From an uncultured Granulicatella sp. (GTDB taxonomy: Bacteria > Bacillota > Bacilli > Lactobacillales > Aerococcaceae): a DNA stretch of 5,792 bases. The stretch lies in assembly GCA_900551535.1 (NCBI GenBank), contig URWJ01000098.1, forward strand, positions 1-5,792, in the 5' to 3' direction. The translations under genes and the position numbers were made by a program. Below the pieces are notes generated by a model. The model saw only the letters and a list, made by a program, of their open reading frames with translations, was not told the DNA's origin and did not search any database. Of the stretch, positions 5,777 through 5,792 are shown one piece after another; position 1 is the stretch's first letter; each line of letters opens with the position of its first letter.

Positions 5777-5792
5777 GAAGAAGAACAGGTCC
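5761..5792 (+). CDS. Start of a third gene, likely paralogue B' (3' end outside window)
   Basis: ATG at 5761 opens a frame of 10 full codons to the window edge, MHKGYGRRTG, against MHKGYVRRMF at the start of paralogue B. TAGGG at 5750-5754 lies 6 bases before the ATG. The matching codons, the matching ribosome binding site and the duplicated bases upstream make it very likely that this is a second copy of paralogue B. With only 32 bases visible, the rest of the protein, and whether it is intact, cannot be judged. Confidence 0.65.
   Translation, partial: MHKGYGRRTG

Noticed and set aside
1..5792. tRNA or rRNA genes, CRISPR array, insertion sequence, defence or toxin-antitoxin system
   Set aside because: No cloverleaf-like segments, regular spaced repeats, transposase motifs or known defence or toxin motifs were seen on either strand by eye.

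Overview
The window looks like chromosomal DNA of a low-GC Gram-positive bacterium, most likely of the order Lactobacillales. The reasons are the gene order tilS-hpt-ftsH-hslO, the strong Shine-Dalgarno sites, the sigma-A type promoters, the AT-leaning base composition and a CtsR-type heat-shock operator. A Carnobacteriaceae- or Granulicatella-like host is only a guess; the sequence alone does not fix the genus. All genes read on the + strand.

Positions 1-4045 hold a conserved housekeeping and stress block. It starts with the 3' end of tilS (tRNA-Ile lysidine synthetase), which overlaps hpt (hypoxanthine-guanine phosphoribosyltransferase) by 14 bases. A 100-base gap follows, holding a terminator for hpt, an extended -10 promoter for ftsH and a CtsR-like heptad repeat between the -35 and -10 boxes. 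Then come ftsH (membrane AAA+ zinc protease) and hslO (redox-regulated chaperone Hsp33). The ftsH-hslO gap contains a weak terminator-like hairpin and a second, mutually exclusive hairpin that covers the hslO ribosome binding site. A strong 15-bp terminator closes the block after hslO. The shared theme of ftsH and hslO is protein quality control under heat and oxidative stress.

Positions 4046-5792 are accessory. A clear sigma-A promoter drives two uncharacterised membrane proteins of 197 and 326 residues, 9 bases apart, followed by the first 10 codons of a third gene cut off by the window end. The two complete proteins share a two-TM layout and a cytoplasmic domain that aligns without gaps over 72 residues (20 identities), so they are paralogues; the larger has a 147-residue extracytoplasmic loop between its TM segments. 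The third gene starts almost exactly like the second, and the bases before it repeat the last codons of the first gene. This is the scar of a tandem duplication, so the locus is a growing paralogue array that sits where many Lactobacillales carry dusB-lysS.

The least described part is this paralogue array; the most testable regulatory ideas are the CtsR box at ftsH and the structured hslO leader. No RNA genes, CRISPR arrays, insertion sequences or origins were seen. Every stretch longer than 60 bases without a gene is covered by the regulatory entries.
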